A stretch of DNA of 64,000 nt from Cecembia rubra (lineage in GTDB: Bacteria; Bacteroidota; Bacteroidia; Cytophagales; Cyclobacteriaceae). Both the position numbers and the translations under genes were made by a program. The notes below the pieces were generated by a model that saw only the letters and a program-made list of their open reading frames with translations, did not search any database and was not told the DNA's origin. Below, in pieces: positions 29,340 to 38,831 of the stretch (its first letter is position 1; every line of letters starts with the position of its first letter). The DNA lies in contig NZ_PYGF01000001.1 in the NCBI RefSeq assembly GCF_003014575.1, forward strand, positions 682,001-746,000, read 5' to 3'.

Positions 29340-30182
29340 GTTTGTAATAAAAATTATCAAAGTCGCTGTCATAAACATGATCAAACTATAAATCGCAATG
29401 GGAATGGTCATTTCAGAGTTTTTAAGCAAAGTGGCTGCAATCATGATACCTAAAGTCCCATTTTGAATTCCAGACTCGATAGCTATTGTTAACCTTTGCC
29501 TTTTAGGCAATATGAATATGCCGGCAAGAAAATAGCCTACAAGTAGGGTTAAGATATTCAGGAATAACATTACTGGACCAGAAATTATAAAAAACGAAAC
29601 AATAGATTCCCGTTCTTTAAAAATCGCCGCAACAATTATTAGAGTAAAGAAAATAGCAGAAGCAATCCTTACTGGCCTATCTGCCTTTAAAGAAAGAGCA
29701 GGAAATCTTTTCTTCAAAAACATACCTATAGAAACAGGTACAATTGTAACCCCCATTATTTGAATGATCGTTTCCCCGACTGGAAGTATAACACTACCCT
29801 CTTCTCCAAAATAGGAAATTGCTAAATTTACTATCAATGGGATGGTTATAATGGTAATAAAAGAAGTAACAGCTGTCAAACTTATGGATAGTGCAATATC
29901 ACCTTTGGAAAGGTGGGTGATCAGGTTGGAAGTCGGCCCACCCGGACAGGCAGCCAGGATCATAACTCCAACTGCCAATGCACCACTCAGCCCAAATAAC
30001 TGCACTAGCGCAAAACCAAATATCGGCAAAAGAATTAGTTGGTTGAACAGCCCAATAATTGCAGCTTTGGGGTATAAAAATATTATTTTGAAATCTTTAA
30101 TAGTAAGTGATAAGCCCATTCCAAGCATGATAAATGCAAGGGCTAAGGGTAAAAATACAGCGGTTAGGATACTATCTTGCAT
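29319..30182 (-). CDS. Bile acid:sodium symporter (BASS) family protein
   Basis: A 287-aa inner-membrane transporter with nine to ten hydrophobic helices, of the BASS/SBF family. The conserved motif around helix 3 (MILAACPGGPTSNLITHLSKGDIALS) and the later IESGIQNGTLG segment are characteristic of the sodium-binding crossover region. Natural bacterial substrates range from sulfated or carboxylated organic anions to keto acids such as pyruvate or pantoate; none can be assigned here. The stop falls inside the shared terminator hairpin. Confidence 0.88.
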   Translation of the reverse strand: MQDSILTAVFLPLALAFIMLGMGLSLTIKDFKIIFLYPKAAIIGLFNQLILLPIFGFALVQLFGLSGALAVGVMILAACPGGPTSNLITHLSKGDIALSISLTAVTSFITIITIPLIVNLAISYFGEEGSVILPVGETIIQIMGVTIVPVSIGMFLKKRFPALSLKADRPVRIASAIFFTLIIVAAIFKERESIVSFFIISGPVMLFLNILTLLVGYFLAGIFILPKRQRLTIAIESGIQNGTLGIMIAATLLKNSEMTIPIAIYSLIMFMTATLIIFITNKKSHSS

Positions 30183-30351
30183 AAAACTTTTTCTTGATTG
30201 TTAATTATTCAATTCATCCTTATGATAAATGCCATTGAAATTATTATTAGCATTAAATATAACCAAAATCCGTTTTTTGGTTTAAAAAATCAAAAATGAA
30301 ATCAAACACAAGCGTTCTTACTAACGTTACATTGCATACAAATACCTTAAG

Positions 30352-30939
30352 ATGGTCCGTATTTACATCATATCAATACTTTTTCTTTTGTTGGGGTGTT
30401 CAGATAACAACGACATGCTCCCTTCGGGATCTCAGCTCCTAAAAAATTCCGATTTTTCAGCTAACCCAGATAACGTTTCTCCATGGGTGGCCATTTCTTC
30501 CCCTGGGTTCAATTTGGGTGTGAGCGGAGAAGTTTTCAAGAATGGTTCAAGATCAGTTTTTATAGAAAACATTGATAGTTTAAATCAAAATACAGGAAAC
30601 TGGAAGCAAAGCTACACAGGACCAGCACCTAGAGCAGGTAGAACATTAAGAATGAGGGCATTTCTAAAGGGAGAAAATATTAACCTAAGAGGACCTGGAA
30701 GCAATATTTATATTTCAATGCGCGCATTCCCTGTCCAGGACAGCAGAGGAAGTTCTTTGGGGAGATTTATAAGTTCACAAGACAGAATTCTTGTTACCGG
30801 AACCTTTGATTGGAGACCAATCGAACTTGTATTGAACAATGCTCCGGAAGAAATAGACTTTATCACAGTATACCTTGTTATGGGTCCAAGAGTAACAGGA
30901 AGGGTCTATTTTGATGATGTGACTTTGACAGTAGATTAA
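30352..30939 (+). CDS. Lipoprotein with carbohydrate-binding-like beta-sandwich
   Basis: A 195-aa lipoprotein (lipobox LLLGCSDN, Cys16). After the linker comes a jelly-roll pattern: LLKNSDFSANPDNVSPW at the N-terminal edge, a WKQSYTG strand and a final GRVYFDDVTLTVD, much like family 4/9 carbohydrate-binding modules. No catalytic domain is attached. It may hold sugars or other ligands at the cell surface; this is inference from fold only. It ends 1 bp before the convergent acyltransferase gene. Confidence 0.65.
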   Translation: MVRIYIISILFLLLGCSDNNDMLPSGSQLLKNSDFSANPDNVSPWVAISSPGFNLGVSGEVFKNGSRSVFIENIDSLNQNTGNWKQSYTGPAPRAGRTLRMRAFLKGENINLRGPGSNIYISMRAFPVQDSRGSSLGRFISSQDRILVTGTFDWRPIELVLNNAPEEIDFITVYLVMGPRVTGRVYFDDVTLTVD

Positions 30940-30940
30940 A

Positions 30941-31501
30941 TCAGAGAATACCTTTTTCAGGATATTTTCCGGTTACAGTTCTCCCAAAAGCCTTCATTTC
31001 CTCAATTTGTTCTTCCATTTCCCCATTAGGATAAATTACCGGCCCTATGCCTGCTTCTTTCTTTTTGTAATCAAGATATCCAATAACTACAGGTACCCCT
31101 GCAGCCAATGCGATATGATAAAAACCTGTTTTCCATTTGGGAGCATGACTTCTTGTACCTTCAGGAGTCACCATTATGACCAATTCATCAGTTTCCTTCA
31201 ACATATTGGTCATTGCCTCTGTGTAAGTCTGTTTTTTTCCTCCGGGAATCCTCTTTCTGTCAATGGCAATACCGCCCAGATTTTTAATTAACCATCCCAA
31301 AGGCCCAACCATCACTTCCTTTTTGATGGTAAATTTTACAGGTATGTCCATCAGGAAAAAAGCTGCCCTTGCATAAAGTAAATCCCAATTACTGGTATGT
31401 GGTATAGCTATCAATACTGCTTTTTTCAACCCTTTGGGCCAAGCAGCATTAAGGCTCCAGCCGGCTATCCAAAACACAAATCTTGACAATAATTTCATCA
31501 T
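30941..31501 (-). CDS. 1-acyl-glycerol-3-phosphate acyltransferase family protein
   Basis: A 186-aa PlsC-type acyltransferase. The catalytic HX4D is in PHTSNWDLL (about residues 34-40), and the second motif PEGTR appears in VTPEGTRSHAP. At 186 aa it is short, close to small Bacteroidota lysophospholipid acyltransferases. It is last of three overlapping leftward genes (4-bp ATGA overlap with the patatin gene), which links acyl transfer with lipid hydrolysis. Confidence 0.85.
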   Translation of the reverse strand: MMKLLSRFVFWIAGWSLNAAWPKGLKKAVLIAIPHTSNWDLLYARAAFFLMDIPVKFTIKKEVMVGPLGWLIKNLGGIAIDRKRIPGGKKQTYTEAMTNMLKETDELVIMVTPEGTRSHAPKWKTGFYHIALAAGVPVVIGYLDYKKKEAGIGPVIYPNGEMEEQIEEMKAFGRTVTGKYPEKGIL

Positions 31502-32298
31502 ACTTTTTGCTTTTGTTTTTTAATAGTTAATTCTTTTAACTCAGGGTTTTCAATTATAAAAGTTGATGCAGCTTCATATCCACTTTGAAAAATTTCCCTG
31601 GCCTTTTTTATATCAAAAACACCAAATTTTGCCAATCCCTTTGGTTCGATGAAAAAATCACATTTATCTTTTCGGCTGTAAACATTGTAATTCATTGACA
31701 TGATAATACTTCTCTCTATCAGTCCTTTGATATTTTTTATATTGTGCTCAACAGGAAGGTGATTACAATTTACCCCAATGACAACATCACATACACCATC
31801 CAGAGGCTCTACTGGTAAATTGTTCAAAATACCTCCATCCAGATAATAATGTTTGTCAATGGCTATCGGGTCAAACATTCCAGGAATGCAAGAAGAAGCC
31901 ATGATTGGTCGGATCAATTCTCCTTCAGAAAAATAGACTACTTTTGCCCTTTTAATATCTGTTGCAGCCACTGTCAATGGAATTTTAAGTGACTCAAAAG
32001 AATTTTCCGGTAAATATTTCTTAAAAAGTTCCTCCAATGTCTCCATTTTGAGTATTCCTGTCCAGCTTATCGCAGGCCTGAGGAATTTAAAATAGTTGGT
32101 TTTAAGGATGATCTCCAAAATTTCTTCAGGGTCGTATCCTCTCGCATATAATGCACCTGCGATGGCACCTGCACTGCTCCCGCTTATTCTATTGGGATAA
32201 ATACCATATTGGTTCAGTGCTTTTAATACGCCAAGATGGGAAATGCCTCTGACGCCTCCTCCAGAAAGCGCAATACCTATTTTTCTATCCAAGCTCAT
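31498..32298 (-). CDS. Patatin-like phospholipase (RssA-type)
   Basis: A 266-aa serine lipid hydrolase. The oxyanion motif is SGGGVRGISHLG, the nucleophile motif GSSAG (Ser about residue 41), and the catalytic Asp lies in DGGILNNLP, together the Ser-Asp dyad of patatins. It overlaps the acyltransferase gene by 4 bp and the metallo-hydrolase gene by 14 bp, so all three should be co-translated. Probable role in membrane lipid turnover, with the neighbouring PlsC-like protein able to re-acylate products (inference). Confidence 0.88.
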   Translation of the reverse strand: MSLDRKIGIALSGGGVRGISHLGVLKALNQYGIYPNRISGSSAGAIAGALYARGYDPEEILEIILKTNYFKFLRPAISWTGILKMETLEELFKKYLPENSFESLKIPLTVAATDIKRAKVVYFSEGELIRPIMASSCIPGMFDPIAIDKHYYLDGGILNNLPVEPLDGVCDVVIGVNCNHLPVEHNIKNIKGLIERSIIMSMNYNVYSRKDKCDFFIEPKGLAKFGVFDIKKAREIFQSGYEAASTFIIENPELKELTIKKQKQKV

Positions 32299-33133
32299 TC
32301 AAAGAAAAGGTTTGGTCTAATCTAACACCTTTTTCTGTCATCTTTAAAGTACAACATTCATGAATTGGATCATGCTCAAAAAAAATAATATATTGATTGG
32401 TTACTGCTTCCTCTAGAAATTGCTTTTTCTCTTCTAATGTTACCAATGGCCTGGTATCATAACCCATAACATAGGGCAAAGGAATATGACCTGTGGATGG
32501 CAATAAATCTGCTGCAAAAACTATAGTATTTCCCTTATATTTTATCTTAGGAATCATTTGCTTATCCGTGTGACCATCTACAGTAAAAAATTCAAAATCC
32601 TCAGAAAGTTTCTTTTCTTCCAAATCCAGGAAATTCAACTGTCCACTTTGCTCCATTGGAAAAATATTTTCTTTGAGAAATGATGCTTTCTCTCTTGCAT
32701 TGGGTACAGTCGCCCATTCCCAATGTTCTCTATTTGTCCAATATGTGGCATTTTTAAAGGTCATTTCCAGTTGTGAGGATTGACCATTTTTATACCTTAC
32801 TCCTCCCCCACAATGATCAAAATGCAAATGGGTAAGAAAATTGTCTGTTATATCGTTTGTTGAGAAACCCTTTTTTTCCAAAGAATTAACGAGTGAATCT
32901 TCCCCGTAAAGGTAATAATTGGAAAAGAACTTTGCATCCTGCTTATCCCCAATGCCATTATCAATTAAAATAAGCCTATCTCTTGACTCTACTAAAAGAC
33001 AACGCATGGCCCATGAACACAGGTTGTTTTCATCAGCAGGGTTGGTTTTTGACCAAAGTACTTTTGGAACCACACCAAACATGGCCCCACCATCCAACTT
33101 AAAAAAACCAGTATTGATTACATGTAACTTCAT
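32285..33133 (-). CDS. MBL-fold metallo-hydrolase
   Basis: A 282-aa metallo-beta-lactamase-fold protein. Zinc ligands are in THLHFDHCGG (HxHxDH), in DGHTDKQM and in VFAADLLPS, and a last His is in FEHDP. It has no signal peptide, so it acts in the cytoplasm. First gene of the three-gene operon with the patatin and acyltransferase. Candidates include lactone or thioester hydrolases; the sequence does not decide. Confidence 0.85.
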   Translation of the reverse strand: MKLHVINTGFFKLDGGAMFGVVPKVLWSKTNPADENNLCSWAMRCLLVESRDRLILIDNGIGDKQDAKFFSNYYLYGEDSLVNSLEKKGFSTNDITDNFLTHLHFDHCGGGVRYKNGQSSQLEMTFKNATYWTNREHWEWATVPNAREKASFLKENIFPMEQSGQLNFLDLEEKKLSEDFEFFTVDGHTDKQMIPKIKYKGNTIVFAADLLPSTGHIPLPYVMGYDTRPLVTLEEKKQFLEEAVTNQYIIFFEHDPIHECCTLKMTEKGVRLDQTFSLNELG

Positions 33134-33220
33134 TTTACGGAATTATAAAATAAAACCCATAATCACATACAATACAAAATTGCCTGCATGCGATTATGGG
33201 AGAATAGAAAATGGTTGATT

Positions 33221-34168
33221 CTATTCAACAAAAACTCCCATTGAACAGAATTTATCAATTCTTTGCTCTATGCGTTTTTCTGGTTTAATCTTATCTAATT
33301 CTTTCAAAGCTTCCAAAATGGTAGTTTTAAGGGCTCTGGACATTGCCTTCATATCCTTATGTGCACCACCAAGTGGTTCCTGGATAATTCCATCCACTAG
33401 TCCATTGGTTTGCATATCTGTTGCAGTAAGCTTGAGAGCTTCGGCAGCTTGCTCCTTATAGTCCCAACTCCTCCAAAGTATGGACGAACAGGACTCAGGA
33501 GAAATTACCGAATACCAGGTATTTTCCAACATATACACTCTATCCCCTATGGCAATTCCAAGTGCACCACCTGATGCCCCCTCACCAATTATAATACATA
33601 TTACAGGAACTTTCAGCATGAACATTTCTCTTAGGTTCTTAGCAATTGCCTCACCTTGCCCTCTTTCTTCTGCTTCAAGACCAGGAAAAGCCCCAGGAGT
33701 ATCAATTAAGGTAACTATTGGCTTCCCGAATTTCTCGGCCATTTTCATCAACCTTAATGCTTTTCTATACCCTTCAGGGTTGGCCATCCCAAAATTTCTT
33801 TCTTGCCTTTGCTTGGTATTTCTGCCTTTTTGCTGACCAATAAACATCACAGTCCTTCCATCAATATCGCCTAATCCACCGATCATGGCCTTATCATCTT
33901 TCACTGTTCTATCACCATGAAGTTCAATAAAATCGTTGGTGATTTCATAAATATAATCCAAGGCATAAGGCCTATCTGCATGCCTTGATAGCTGAACACG
34001 CTGCCATCTGGTCAAGTTCTGGAAAGTCTCTTTTTTCAAAGTCTGAATTTTTTCTTCCAATGACTGAATATCGGTAGATAAATCTAAATTCCTACCTTTT
34101 GCCAAATCTTTCATTTCCTGAAGTTTAAGCTCCAAATCAGCAATTGGTTTTTCGAATTCTAGTAACAT
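33221..34168 (-). CDS. accA: Acetyl-CoA carboxylase carboxyltransferase subunit alpha
   Basis: The alpha half of the carboxyltransferase that moves CO2 from biotin on BCCP to acetyl-CoA, the first step of fatty-acid synthesis; partners accB, accC and accD are not in this window. At 315 aa it has the normal length. An N-terminal coiled coil ([18 protein letters not shown]) precedes the crotonase-fold core, with [20 protein letters not shown] and [17 protein letters not shown] motifs and [14 protein letters not shown]. It is the first gene after its promoter, separate from the lipid operon downstream. Confidence 0.95.
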   Translation of the reverse strand: MLLEFEKPIADLELKLQEMKDLAKGRNLDLSTDIQSLEEKIQTLKKETFQNLTRWQRVQLSRHADRPYALDYIYEITNDFIELHGDRTVKDDKAMIGGLGDIDGRTVMFIGQQKGRNTKQRQERNFGMANPEGYRKALRLMKMAEKFGKPIVTLIDTPGAFPGLEAEERGQGEAIAKNLREMFMLKVPVICIIIGEGASGGALGIAIGDRVYMLENTWYSVISPESCSSILWRSWDYKEQAAEALKLTATDMQTNGLVDGIIQEPLGGAHKDMKAMSRALKTTILEALKELDKIKPEKRIEQRIDKFCSMGVFVE

Positions 34169-34189
34169 ACTTGTTTTTTTTGACTAAGG

Positions 34190-34197
34190 CAAAGATA
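34190..34197 (-). promoter_or_regulatory. Candidate -7 box for accA
   Basis: CAAAGATA on the plus strand (TATCTTTG on the minus strand) is an exact TAnnTTTG match 21 bp before the accA ATG. No matching TTG box was found. Confidence 0.4.
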
Positions 34198-34370
34198 AAA
34201 ATAATCTGAGGAAGAAAAATTTTTTATTTGATGGAGGTATTTCAAAACGTAAATACTTGTGTGGAAGATAGTGCTTCTCGAGCCTCTTCTAAGAATCTGA
34301 AGACACTCCAAGGTAAAAAGTCCAGTCTGTTTCAGATTCAATGATGTATCCGAAATAGGCCATAAAACAA

Positions 34371-34397
34371 AAAACCTCAGCTTTTAACTGAGGTTTT
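34371..34397 (-). terminator. Terminator of the tRNA operon
   Basis: A 10-bp stem (AAAACCTCAG 34371-34380, CTGAGGTTTT 34388-34397) with a T-rich tail in the leftward direction. It begins one base after the last tRNA. Confidence 0.8.
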
Positions 34398-34398
34398 G

Positions 34399-34472
34399 CG
34401 GAATGGACGGGACTCGAACCCGCGACCTCCTGCGTGACAGGCAGGCATTCTAACCAGCTGAACTACCACTCC
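34399..34472 (-). tRNA. tRNA-Asp (GTC), copy 2
   Basis: A 74-nt cloverleaf on the minus strand: acceptor GGAGTGG pairs with CCATTCC, anticodon GTC in a CTGTCAC loop, T arm GGTTCGA, discriminator G. CCA is not encoded. It is identical to the copy at 34524-34597. Confidence 0.95.
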
Positions 34473-34523
34473 AATCAAATGGTTATTAATATTGTTAAAA
34501 TTATCACTTTTGATAATTATGTG

Positions 34524-34597
34524 CGGAATGGACGGGACTCGAACCCGCGACCTCCTGCGTGACAGGCAGGCATTCTAACCAGCTGAACTACCACTCC
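34524..34597 (-). tRNA. tRNA-Asp (GTC), copy 1
   Basis: The same 74-nt sequence as the downstream copy. The 51-bp spacer between them holds a small hairpin (AATTATCA / TGATAATT, 34499-34518), perhaps a processing feature. The tRNA is the expected substrate of the GluQ-like enzyme at 2816-3718. Confidence 0.95.
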
Positions 34598-34669
34598 TAA
34601 TATTGTGATTCAAGTTATTAAGATGATTTCAGTAACAAATAAATCATTTTAACAAAGATAATAAAAAAG

Positions 34670-34742
<73 letters not shown>

Positions 34743-34825
34743 TTTTTATTTCTTTCAGACCTTTTGCTGAAATCGTGGTGCAAATATAGAGGGATAGATT
34801 AATCGTGCAAAAGGTTTTCCAAAAA

Positions 34826-34856
34826 AAATAAGGGAATATTTACTATCCCCTTATTT
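34826..34856. terminator. Weak terminator after DUF349 gene
   Basis: AAATAAGGG (34826-34834) pairs with CCCTTATTT (34848-34856) and A runs flank it, giving Ts on the minus strand. The loop is large and the inner pairs imperfect. Confidence 0.5.
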
Positions 34857-34865
34857 ATGAGTGCA

Positions 34866-36722
34866 TTAAAATTCACGAAGGATTGAAAGCTTTTTCTTCA
34901 ACTTTTCAATTTCCTTCTCCGCCTTCTGAATTTTTTCATCAAACTGGTCTTTCAGCTTATCTGCTGTTTTGGAAGAAGCAAAAAACTCCAGGTTATTTTT
35001 CCATAAAGTGATATTGTTTTCAAGATCTGAGATCTGTTTCCTTATGCCATGCTCCTTTTTATTAAGCACTCTGTTACTGTTAGGATCAGCCTGAAGCTTA
35101 TTCAAGTTAAGTCTAAACAAGAATTCTTCCTTATCACCTCCTTCAATCCCAAGCTTGTTGATATAGACATCTACGGATTCATTGAACTTGGCAAGGATAT
35201 CTTTCATGTTTTTTCTAGGTACAAAACCTATGGAATTGAACTCTGCAATATATTTTTCAAGATTTGATTCTGTTAAATCAGATCCTGACGCTTCATTTAA
35301 TATTTTTTTGCAAAGTTCCTCTTTGGCTTTGAGATTATGTTCAAATTCCTGATTGACCTGCTTATTGGCATTTCTTCTGTTTTCAAAAAAGGTATCACAA
35401 GCTGATTTAAACCTATTGTAAAGGTCATCTCTAACTTTTTCAGGAGTTGGACCTATTTTTTTCCATTCCTGCTGTAATCCAATCAATTTATTGGCAGTAT
35501 CCTGCCAATCGGAACTTTTCATTAACTCCTCTGCCTTTGCAATCAGTTCTTCGGCTTTGTTTTTATTTTGAAGTCTGATCTCATCCAATTCTTTAAAAAA
35601 CTGATTCTTGTTGTGGAAAAAATGCTTGAATAGACCCCAGAACTTTTTATTCACTTCTTTACCAAACTCTCTTGGTACTGGACCAGCAGCCTCCCACTCT
35701 TTTTGAATAGCCAGAATATCTTTGGTCTTTGCATTCCAATCTTTGATTTTCGATGCAGAGAAGTCCTTAAATTCACTCAATTTTACAATAAGTGCTTCTT
35801 TAAGCTGAAGATTTTGCTTAAAAACTTCTTTTTGACCTTCATAAAACTCTTTCCTTTTGTCATAAATAGCATCGGAAGCAGTTTTGAATTTCTGCCATAA
35901 GGGCTCTTGCTCTTCCCGTGGTACTGGACCTATATGCTTAAACTCTTCGTGTAACTCATTAAGGGATTTGATTGCTTCTTTCAGGTCATCTACTTTAATT
36001 AAAGCCTCTGCTTTTTCAACCAACTCTCTTTTATGTTCGAGGTTCTTTTTTCGGTCAAGTTCTTTCAGTTCAAAATAAATACTTCTATTATCATAGAATC
36101 TATCCATTAATGCATTATAGGAGGCCCAAAGATTTCTGTTCTGAGAACTCGGTACTGGTCCTATGCTTTTCCATTCTTCCTGGATTTGCTTGATGGTATT
36201 AATACTATGTGTAGTTTCTTCCCCATCAACCAATTCCCGAAGCTTATCTAAGATCTGGTTTTTTGCAATGAGATTCTTTTCCTTTTGTCTTTCCTGCTCT
36301 TTTAAAAATTGTGATTTCTTTTCTCTGAAATCATTGTATTGAGCAAAGAATATCTTATCATCATCAGAAGTCCTGTACTGGAAGTCATCTGCAGTACCGC
36401 CATTTTTCAAAAATTCTTTGAGAGCTTCATCTTTTTCTTTACCAAAAATTTCATCAAAATGGGCTTTAATATCATTGACCAAATTTTCAATTTTAAGGTA
36501 TTTACCAGTAGAAGTGAGTTCTTTGAGTGCAGTTATCAACTCTCTTTTAGAGTAATTTGAATAATCTATCTCCTCATGTTCTTCATCTTCGGAATGACTT
36601 GAATCTTCCTCTTCTGAAGTATGATCACTTTTAAGGTTAGTTTCTTCTTTACCTTCAGCCAATGGTTGATTGTCGGCCTTGGTCACCTCATCCTTTTCAG
36701 GCATTTCCATCTCTTTGTCCAT
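34866..36722 (-). CDS. DUF349 repeat protein
   Basis: A 618-aa soluble, highly charged, mostly helical protein. An acidic low-complexity N-terminus (residues 1-55, rich in Glu/Asp/Ser/His) precedes about five DUF349 repeats, each with a core such as EEWKSIGPVP, EEFKHIGPVPRE, KEWEAAGPVPRE, QEWKKIGPTP and AEFNSIGFVPRK, followed by a long Lys-rich helix. The C-terminus is coiled coil (about residues 565-615). DUF349 proteins occur across Bacteroidota and Actinobacteria; no established function is known to me. Confidence 0.88.
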   Translation of the reverse strand: MDKEMEMPEKDEVTKADNQPLAEGKEETNLKSDHTSEEEDSSHSEDEEHEEIDYSNYSKRELITALKELTSTGKYLKIENLVNDIKAHFDEIFGKEKDEALKEFLKNGGTADDFQYRTSDDDKIFFAQYNDFREKKSQFLKEQERQKEKNLIAKNQILDKLRELVDGEETTHSINTIKQIQEEWKSIGPVPSSQNRNLWASYNALMDRFYDNRSIYFELKELDRKKNLEHKRELVEKAEALIKVDDLKEAIKSLNELHEEFKHIGPVPREEQEPLWQKFKTASDAIYDKRKEFYEGQKEVFKQNLQLKEALIVKLSEFKDFSASKIKDWNAKTKDILAIQKEWEAAGPVPREFGKEVNKKFWGLFKHFFHNKNQFFKELDEIRLQNKNKAEELIAKAEELMKSSDWQDTANKLIGLQQEWKKIGPTPEKVRDDLYNRFKSACDTFFENRRNANKQVNQEFEHNLKAKEELCKKILNEASGSDLTESNLEKYIAEFNSIGFVPRKNMKDILAKFNESVDVYINKLGIEGGDKEEFLFRLNLNKLQADPNSNRVLNKKEHGIRKQISDLENNITLWKNNLEFFASSKTADKLKDQFDEKIQKAEKEIEKLKKKLSILREF

Positions 36723-36754
36723 AATTATCCTGTACTTTAAATCAGCTTACCTAA

Positions 36755-36762
36755 CAAAAGTA
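36755..36762 (-). promoter_or_regulatory. Candidate -7 box for DUF349 gene
   Basis: CAAAAGTA on the plus strand gives TACTTTTG on the minus strand, an exact TAnnTTTG match 32 bp before the ATG, in the 51-bp gap behind the YqgE gene. Confidence 0.4.
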
Positions 36763-36773
36763 ATAAATTGAAT

Positions 36774-37343
36774 TTAATTTAATCTTGGGTCAATTGGATA
36801 ATTTGCCAATTGCTGGAATTCTCCTCCCATATTTTTCAAAATAATCCTCCATAATTCCTCAGGTGAAGCTCTAAAAACACTTTCTGCATCGGCAGTATCG
36901 CAAACTATCCAAGTATTCTCTTCCAATTCATCTTCCAATTGGCCCGAAGCCCAACCGGAATAACCTATAAAGAACCTGATTTTACTTTCCTCAATCTTCC
37001 CAAGCTTAAGTAATTCCAAAAACTCATCAAAATCCCCTCCCCACCAAAGGTCTTCCCTCAATTGGATACTTGTATCAAATAAACAATCTCCACTGTAAAT
37101 GAAATGAAGTGTATTTTGTTCTACCGGCCCCCCCACATATACCTCACATTCCAAAGGGTTAATATTATCAATTAATTCATTCAATTTTAGAATTGAAAGC
37201 TTGTTTAAGACTAACCCAAAAGATCCATTTTCATTGTTCTCACATATCAATACCACAGACCTGACAAAATTCTCGTCCTGCAAAAATGGCTCAGAAATCA
37301 AAAGATCTCCTGCTTTAACAGATTTGTTCATTTTATTTTCCAT
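36774..37343 (-). CDS. YqgE/AlgH family protein
   Basis: A protein of about 189 aa of the YqgE/AlgH family. The hallmark opening GDLLISEPFLQDENF-x-RSVVLICE and GSFGLVLNK are present, as are VYVGGPVEQNTLHFI, FFIGYSGWASGQLE and the final W-x-V-x-AD stretch. Family members are cytoplasmic, and their role, loosely tied to transcriptional control of alginate in Pseudomonas, is unclear. ATG 37343 (MENKMNKSV) is preferred; ATG 37358 would add five residues. Confidence 0.88.
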   Translation of the reverse strand: MENKMNKSVKAGDLLISEPFLQDENFVRSVVLICENNENGSFGLVLNKLSILKLNELIDNINPLECEVYVGGPVEQNTLHFIYSGDCLFDTSIQLREDLWWGGDFDEFLELLKLGKIEESKIRFFIGYSGWASGQLEDELEENTWIVCDTADAESVFRASPEELWRIILKNMGGEFQQLANYPIDPRLN

Positions 37344-37430
37344 GTTGAAACAATACATTTGCGCTTAATTTATAGCTAAATTTTTTAAATACAATAAGTA
37401 TGATAATTTTATAACAAAAAGTTTAAGGAG

Positions 37431-38066
37431 ATGAAAATTTCAGACATTCGTATAGATTATTCTTTGAAGTCATTGGATATTTCAGATGTTCAGACTTCAC
37501 CAATTGAGCAATTCAAAAAATGGTTTAATGAGGCAATTGACTCTAAAGTACTGGAAGTCAATGCTATGACACTTTCTACAATAAAGGAAAATGGCCGACC
37601 TAACTCAAGAGTGGTGTTATTAAAAGGTGTGGATTCAGGATTTGTGTTTTTTACGAATTACAAGAGCGCAAAAGGTCGGGAACTAGACCATCAACCTTAT
37701 GTTGCTTTAAATTTTTATTGGGCAGAGCTTGAGAGACAAATTAGAATTTTGGGAAGGATAGAGAAAGTAAGCGAAAAGGAATCCGATGAATATTTTCATT
37801 CTAGACCTTATGCCAGTCAAATTGGAGCATGGGTTTCTCCACAAAGTGAACCCATTCCTAACCGGGATATTTTGGTACAAAAAGAAGAAGAGGTTAAAGA
37901 GAAATTTAGTCCTGAAACTATCAAGAGACCAGAACATTGGGGAGGATACAGAGTAATCCCTGATGAATTGGAATTTTGGCAAGGGCGACCAAGTAGGTTA
38001 CATGATAGGATACATTACCAATTAGATAAATCAGGTAACTGGATTATAAACAGATTAGCTCCATAA
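37431..38066 (+). CDS. pdxH: Pyridoxamine 5'-phosphate oxidase
   Basis: A 211-aa FMN enzyme that oxidises pyridoxine or pyridoxamine 5'-phosphate to PLP. Family motifs are RVVLLKGVDSGFVFFTNY (FMN binding), LNFYWAELERQIRILG, YFHSRPYASQIGAWVSPQS and the C-terminal EFWQGRPSRLHDR with INRLAP. Complete and of usual length. A terminator follows at once. Confidence 0.95.
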   Translation: MKISDIRIDYSLKSLDISDVQTSPIEQFKKWFNEAIDSKVLEVNAMTLSTIKENGRPNSRVVLLKGVDSGFVFFTNYKSAKGRELDHQPYVALNFYWAELERQIRILGRIEKVSEKESDEYFHSRPYASQIGAWVSPQSEPIPNRDILVQKEEEVKEKFSPETIKRPEHWGGYRVIPDELEFWQGRPSRLHDRIHYQLDKSGNWIINRLAP

Positions 38067-38101
38067 AGTATAATTCCCGCAAACAAGCGGGAATTTTACT
38101 T
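38066..38101. terminator. Bidirectional terminator between pdxH and bshB1
   Basis: A 15-bp stem with one mismatch (38066-38080 with 38087-38101), core AATTCCCGC / GCGGGAATT, loop of six. It starts on the last base of the pdxH stop codon and reaches the bshB1 stop. Confidence 0.7.
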
Positions 38102-38826
38102 TATTTCAAATCAAAAAGGTCATCTACTCCTACCATACGTTCAACAGTAAATCCTTCTCCGTATTTGACCATAATGCTATGTCCAAATTCCTGGGCCCTA
38201 GCTTCAATAAAACCTAAAAACCCTTCAGACGAAATAAAACTCTCAGGCTCTTTACTGTTAGGGTCATAAAACTGGGATTTAAATGCCTTGATGCTTTGAA
38301 TTTTCTTATCCCAAAAATCAGAAATATCAACCACAAAATCGGGTTTTATGTAATTGTTTTGGATATAATGGAAAATAAATTTAGGTCTCCAGGCTTCCTG
38401 GACCACACCATCCAATATAGTTTCAATTTTTCTAAGCCCACTCATAAAACAAGCATGGGATGCTAAAGATGCACCTTTTCCATGATCAGGATGCCTATCA
38501 GAAACAGCATTTGCCAAAACTATCTCTGGTTTGTATTTCCTTATCACTTTAACTATTTCAAGTTGATGTTCTTTGTCATCTTGAAAATAAATATCCTTAA
38601 AACCTAAGTTTTCTCTTACAGACAGTCCTAGAATTTTTGATGACAATTCTGATTCCTGTAACCTTATTTCTGGCGTTCCCCTTGTACCCATTTCTCCATG
38701 CGTCAGGTCCAGAATACCAACTTTGTATCCTTTTGCTACGTGTGATGCAATGGTCCCGGAACAAGCCAATTCGGCATCATCTGGATGTGCAGCAATAACT
38801 AATATATCCAGTTTTAAATTATTCAT
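38101..38826 (-). CDS. bshB1: Bacillithiol biosynthesis deacetylase BshB1
   Basis: A 241-aa LmbE/PIG-L-family zinc deacetylase that removes acetyl from GlcNAc-malate in bacillithiol synthesis. Metal ligands are in AAHPDDAEL and in DRHPDHGKGA. GTRGTPEIRLQE and CFMSGLRKIET fit the BshB1 subgroup. It is last in an operon with an M23 peptidase (5 bp upstream) and trxB. bshA and bshC are not in the window. Confidence 0.9.
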   Translation of the reverse strand: MNNLKLDILVIAAHPDDAELACSGTIASHVAKGYKVGILDLTHGEMGTRGTPEIRLQESELSSKILGLSVRENLGFKDIYFQDDKEHQLEIVKVIRKYKPEIVLANAVSDRHPDHGKGASLASHACFMSGLRKIETILDGVVQEAWRPKFIFHYIQNNYIKPDFVVDISDFWDKKIQSIKAFKSQFYDPNSKEPESFISSEGFLGFIEARAQEFGHSIMVKYGEGFTVERMVGVDDLFDLK

Positions 38827-38831
38827 TGGTT

